From contig NC_023751.2 of NCBI RefSeq assembly GCF_000499845.2, forward strand, positions 6,306,211-6,370,210: a stretch of 64,000 nt of DNA, read 5' to 3'. Position numbers and translations under genes: made by a program. This stretch comes from Phaseolus vulgaris. Taxonomy: Eukaryota; Streptophyta; Magnoliopsida; Fabales; Fabaceae. The number at the start of each line of letters is the position of its first letter. Positions within the stretch are counted from its first letter, which is position 1. Under the pieces are notes generated by a model, which worked only from the letters and a program-made list of their open reading frames with translations, had not been told where the DNA came from and searched no databases. Positions 59,901 through 64,000 of the stretch are shown here, one piece after another.

Positions 59901-62900
59901 GATTTGCACAGCAAAGAGCAATGATATTGCTCTCCAAAACCAAATTTTAGAGTCAAATTTAAAAAATCTTGCTCATGAAAAAAGTCTTCTTATTGATAAA
60001 GTTAATGAGATGGAAGTTCTTCTGACAGAGTATAGAAGTTACGAGGGAAAGTATGTGGCATGCAGTACAGAAAACTCAGAGTTGAAGGGTTTATTGAAAA
60101 AAGAGAGCCTAGAAAATAATCATCTTCATGATGAAATGTCCATTTTGCAGGAAGAGTTAAAGTCTGTGAGAACTAAAATTGATGAGCAAGTTTCGATGAA
60201 GAATAATCTACAGAGTAATGTCACCTTTTTGTCTGATAAGTTGCAGAAATTGCTGGCTTCGTATGAAGAAAGTCACAGTGAACTTTCTCTTTGTAGTAGA
60301 TCTGCTTATTTGGATTCAAAATGTGAAGACTTTGAGGGTCTGTTATTGCGAATAGAAGAGCTGCAACAGAGTGCATTTCAAAGAATCCTACTACTCACTG
60401 AAGAGAAGGAGATTTTAGTGCATGATAAACAAAAAACTTTAGTATCTTTAAATTCCGCTGAATCAAATGCTCTAGTCATGAAACAGAAGTTTGAGCATGA
60501 TTTGCAAGAGATGTTACATAAGATAACTGTGTCGGGTGCTCTGTTGCAGAAACTTCAGTTAGATTTTGAGGTGATCATTGACAGGACTAGTGCTGGTTTT
60601 GAAGCTGAAGAATTATACTCTCAGCATCACAAAGAATTTTTGTCTGGTCTTGATCATTTGGAAGCTGAACTGCAACAACTTAATTCCAGAAATCAGGACC
60701 TTGCACAGGAAATAATAAAGCTAGATACTACATCTAGTGAACTTGAAATGTGTAAACTGACCATAGCAAAAATTGAAGAGGAAAAGAAAGATTTGGAGTC
60801 ATCTTTACAGGAAAAAACTGAAGAATCTGCCAAGATTTCATCTGAGCTTGATTTTTTGAGAAAGAACTTGAATTCTTTGCATAGTGAGTTGCATGCACAG
60901 AAAACTGTCAGAGAAAAGTTGGAGAAAACAATTTCCAATTTTTCCACTGAATTGAATGAGAAGCAAAGCCAGCTTCAGGGAAAGAGAGATTTGGAGTTGT
61001 CTTTACAGGAGAAAACAGAAGAATCAGCCATGATATCATCTGAGCTTGATATTTTGAAGGTGGACTTACATTCTCTGCATAATGAGTTGCATGCTGAGAA
61101 AACTGTCCGACAAAAGTTGGAGAAAACACTTTCAGATCTTACCACAGAATTAAATGAGAAGCAGACTCAGCTGCAGGGAAAGAAAGATTTGGAGTCATCT
61201 TTACAGGATAAAACAGAAGAATCTGCCAAAATCTCATCTGAGCTAAATTTTTTGGAGAAGAACATGCATTCTCTGCATAATGATTTGCATGCTGAGAAAA
61301 CTGTCAGAGAAATTTTGGAGAAAGCAGTTTCAGATCTTACCACAGAATTGAATGAGAAGCAATGCCAGCTACAGGATTCTGATCTGAACAGAAAAGAACT
61401 TGTCCATCTCAAGCAAATGGTGTCCGACTTAGAATTTGAAAATTCAAGAATCTCAGATCTTCTACAGAAATCTGAGAAATATCTTAAAGATGCTTTAAAA
61501 GAATGTTCTTCTATTAGTTTTCTGGAAACTCTGTTATCTGAAATGAATGAATTTTGCGTAGCTACAGATATTGTCATGACTTTTACTGGAGCTCAGTTTA
61601 ATGATCATTTGGAAGAGCTGGCTGAGAAGCTTCATTTCACTTGCAGGCAACTTGATCTGCTTCACAAGAAGAATTTTGATGTAGAATCTGAATTAAATCG
61701 CTGTCTTTGCAGAGAATTGACATGCATTGAAGAAAATACAAGATTGTTGACTAGTCTTGACTTCCTGAAGTCCGAGTTAGAGGTCTTGACTGCTCAGAAT
61801 AGAGAACTAATTGATCAAAACAGTGCAATTATGTCAGAGGTTAAGGATCACAAGAATAGGACAGAAGAGGTCAGTTATACGTATGTGCATGAAAGAGAGA
61901 ATGTCGTTGAGGTTGCAAGGCTGGAGCAATTGCTGGAAAGTTGTCGTAGAGATGCTGAAGAACTCTTTTTGTCTAAGGAAGAAGCTGAACTCAAGTGCAT
62001 AGTTCTCCAGGACAAATTGCATGAACTGGAAACTGCATTCACTTCATTAAAACAATCAGATGATGAACTGATAAGGCTGCAGAACCAATGTAATGAGCTT
62101 ACCAAGAGGCTTGCTGAACAGGTTTTGAAGACAGAGGAGTTTAAGAATTTGTCTATTCATCTGAAGGAACTGAAAGACAAAGCTGAGGCCGAGTGTCTTA
62201 ATGCTCATGATAGAAGAGGACATGAAGGACCGCCAGTTGCTATGCAGGAGTCCTTGAGAATTGCATTTATCAAGGAACAATATGAATCGAAGTTGCAAGA
62301 ACTAAGACAACAGTTGTCTTTGTCAAAAAAGCACAGCGAGGAAATGCTGTGGAAACTACAGGATGCAATTGATGAAACGGAGAATAGAAAAAAGTCTGAA
62401 GCTTCTCAAATAAAAATTAACGAAGAGCTGGGATTGAAGATCTTGGATTTGGAGGCTGAGTTACAGGCTGTACTTTCTGATAAACGTAATCTGTTAAATG
62501 CTTATGACCTGCTAAAGGCTGAAAAAGAGTGTTCCGCAATAAGCCTTGAATGTTGTAAGCAAGAAAAGCAAGAGCTTGAAGCTTCTCTTGTAAAATGCAA
62601 TTTGGAGAAATCCAAAATTGAAGTAGAACTTACCTTGGCAAAGGAATTGGTGGAGACTTCGAGATCTCATGCAAATTCTCTAGACAAGGGCAATGGTACA
62701 TTATCTTCTTCATTGAATCCTCAACAAATTTATAATCATGAGACACAGAGTGCAAGTTTGCTCATCAACATGCAACCCGAGGTAACTGATTTATTTATTT
62801 ATTTTTATTAAACTTCTTTAGTTACCAATTCGTAAAAGAAGAAATCACCTTGTTAATAGGATGAATTTACATGTATGGAATAAAAAGATTATGCACAGTA

Positions 62901-63768
62901 TAGAAAGGAAACTTTGGAACTGATATCCTTTATTTTTTTTGTTTTCTTTTCTTTCCCTCATCTTTGTTTCCTATATTTACTTTTGAGCTTAATCGAAGTC
63001 TTTAATTTTGAAGAAAAGATTATTTACTCTCACTTAATGCAATAATCCAATATTTGCTTTCTTTCCATGAGTGGTACGCCTTAACAATATATTTGTATAA
63101 TTTTAGGATCCTGTTGCATTTAGTGTTATGAATGGAGGACAAACTCTTGAAAGTGAAAAGGACTTGCAACAAGAAGTAATGAAGCATGCGGCATCAACCG
63201 AAAGTTTGAAATCTAGCATTGACCACTTGAGTAAAGAGGTAATTTTTAAAGTGCACAAACAAGTTAGGGTCATTACATGTCCTTTTTTCATCTATTCCAG
63301 CTCCCATTACTCTTTAGACTAAAAGTAGTACTTTCCTTGCCTAATATCTTGCACGAATATAGATAGCTTTTGTATATTCCTGGTCTTTGGGTTGCCACTT
63401 GTCACATTTTTAGTCCTGTGGGAACTCTAAGATCTGTCTTCTGATTGCAGCTGGAAAAGATGAAAAATGAGAATATGCTCCCTTCAGTAGATGGTCATAG
63501 TCATGATGACCCAAGTTTCCCAGGTCTGCAAAGAGAACTGATTCAGCTACATGAGGTAAAAGATTCTTGTTGCATTAACTGCTTTGAAGAATTCCTCTGT
63601 CTAGATGTTAACTTTGTACCTTGCTCAGGCCAATCAAGAATTAGGAAACATATTCCCTGTATTCGATAAATTATCAGTCAGCGGTAATGCATTAGAAAGG
63701 GTGCTTGCTTTAGAGATTGAGCTTGCTGAAGCATTGCGGACCAAGAAATCAAACATCCAATTTCAGAG
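53957..63768 (+). CDS. NT-C2 domain, giant coiled-coil protein (3' end outside window)
   Basis: Coding exons are 53957-54034, 56324-56524, 57074-57196, 57435-57472, 57554-57683, 58018-62781, 63107-63238, 63451-63555 and 63629-63768. The last ends in a donor (CAGAG/GTACTC), so the gene continues past the edge. About 1,903 residues are present. An N-terminal C2-type (NT-C2/EEIG1-EHBP1) domain occupies about residues 1-150: VVFRLQFHATHIPQSGWDKL, TCKWADPIYETTRLLQD, SSILGEANINLADFVDALKP, TVQLLTSKTGFREFEQQREL. A Ser/Asp-rich linker follows (SESIYTEKHDIS, EVDSLKSTVSGDLGGLSLS), then almost continuous coiled coil. One exon of 4,764 nt carries 1,588 codons. It resembles Arabidopsis At1g22060, often labelled myosin-heavy-chain-like; it has no motor domain. 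The role is not established. NT-C2 domains in other proteins bind membranes, so a tether is plausible. Confidence 0.92.
60787..61374 (+). repeat. Threefold 198-bp (66-aa) tandem repeat inside the coiled coil
   Basis: In-frame units start at 60787, 60985 and 61183, each 198 bp, beginning KDLESSLQEKTEESAKISSE, RDLELSLQEKTEESAMISSE and KDLESSLQDKTEESAKISSE and ending TELNEKQxQLQ. No gaps are needed to align them, and the DNA is also very similar between units. All three sit inside the long exon 6 without disrupting the reading frame. Confidence 0.95.
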
Positions 63769-64000
63769 GTACTCTCTCATTTGCAACAGTAATGAGATTT
63801 GGTAATTAAACTTGCAGTGTTGGAGGAACTTCCCGTTAAGATTCCATCTCTTGCTTCACTTGATTAAAATGTGATGACTAGTAAAAACTTTTGCCACACT
63901 ATTGAACTCAGTAACAGTAAATTGTCTTGGTTGTTTACTTCTGCTTGAGTTTACACATGTTCAATTATTATATATCTATTGTATGATTTATTTATTTTTC
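63769..64000 (+). other. Intron of the NT-C2 coiled-coil gene at the window edge
   Basis: Intronic sequence after the donor at 63769. No acceptor was recognised before the window ends. Confidence 0.6.

Overview
This is nuclear DNA of a flowering plant: spliceosomal introns with GT..AG borders, long very AT-rich intergenic DNA, plant-type gene families and plant transposon relics. The gene set and the repeat types (a small TRIM retroelement starting TGTTGGAGAT, CACTACAAGAAA-type MITEs) suggest a legume, probably Phaseoleae (bean, cowpea or soybean relatives). The species cannot be fixed from the sequence alone.

Six protein-coding genes were rebuilt exon by exon, and the splices keep frame throughout. 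From left to right they are: (1) + strand, phosphopantothenate-cysteine ligase of coenzyme A synthesis, 9 coding exons, 325 aa (2842-6150). (2) - strand, a plastid-type DnaJ-domain protein, 5 exons, 268 aa (8087-10602). (3) - strand, a TGA-class bZIP transcription factor, 8 exons, 351 aa (11478-14228). (4) + strand, a glutaredoxin-like/DEP/DUF547 protein, 6 coding exons, 742 aa (36548-39800). (5) - strand, a TRM9/ALKBH8-type tRNA wobble-uridine methyltransferase (41958-44053). (6) + strand, a very long NT-C2 plus coiled-coil protein of more than 1,900 aa (from 53957) that runs off the right edge.

The genes have unrelated housekeeping or regulatory roles and do not form a pathway or cluster. 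Genes 1 and 2 are convergent, and genes 2 and 3 point the same way. Genes 4 and 5 are convergent.

Gene-poor stretches (14.9-35.8 kb and 44.1-52.8 kb) hold transposon relics. There is an intact 366-bp TRIM with a CAGTT target duplication, a solo LTR of the same family with an AACTT duplication, and two decayed copies. There are two CACTA-type MITEs plus a fragment inside an intron of gene 1. A MITE family with 8-9 bp target duplications carries arrays of a GGATTACATAATCC palindrome in some copies. There is also a broken Mutator-like transposase, two LINE-type RNase H fragments, and microsatellites. No tRNA, rRNA or CRISPR was recognised.

The points most worth checking are the alternative-acceptor/uORF arrangement at the 5' end of the tRNA methyltransferase gene, a threefold 66-residue tandem repeat in the coiled-coil protein, a glutaredoxin domain without a CxxC site, and the palindrome-bearing MITE family.
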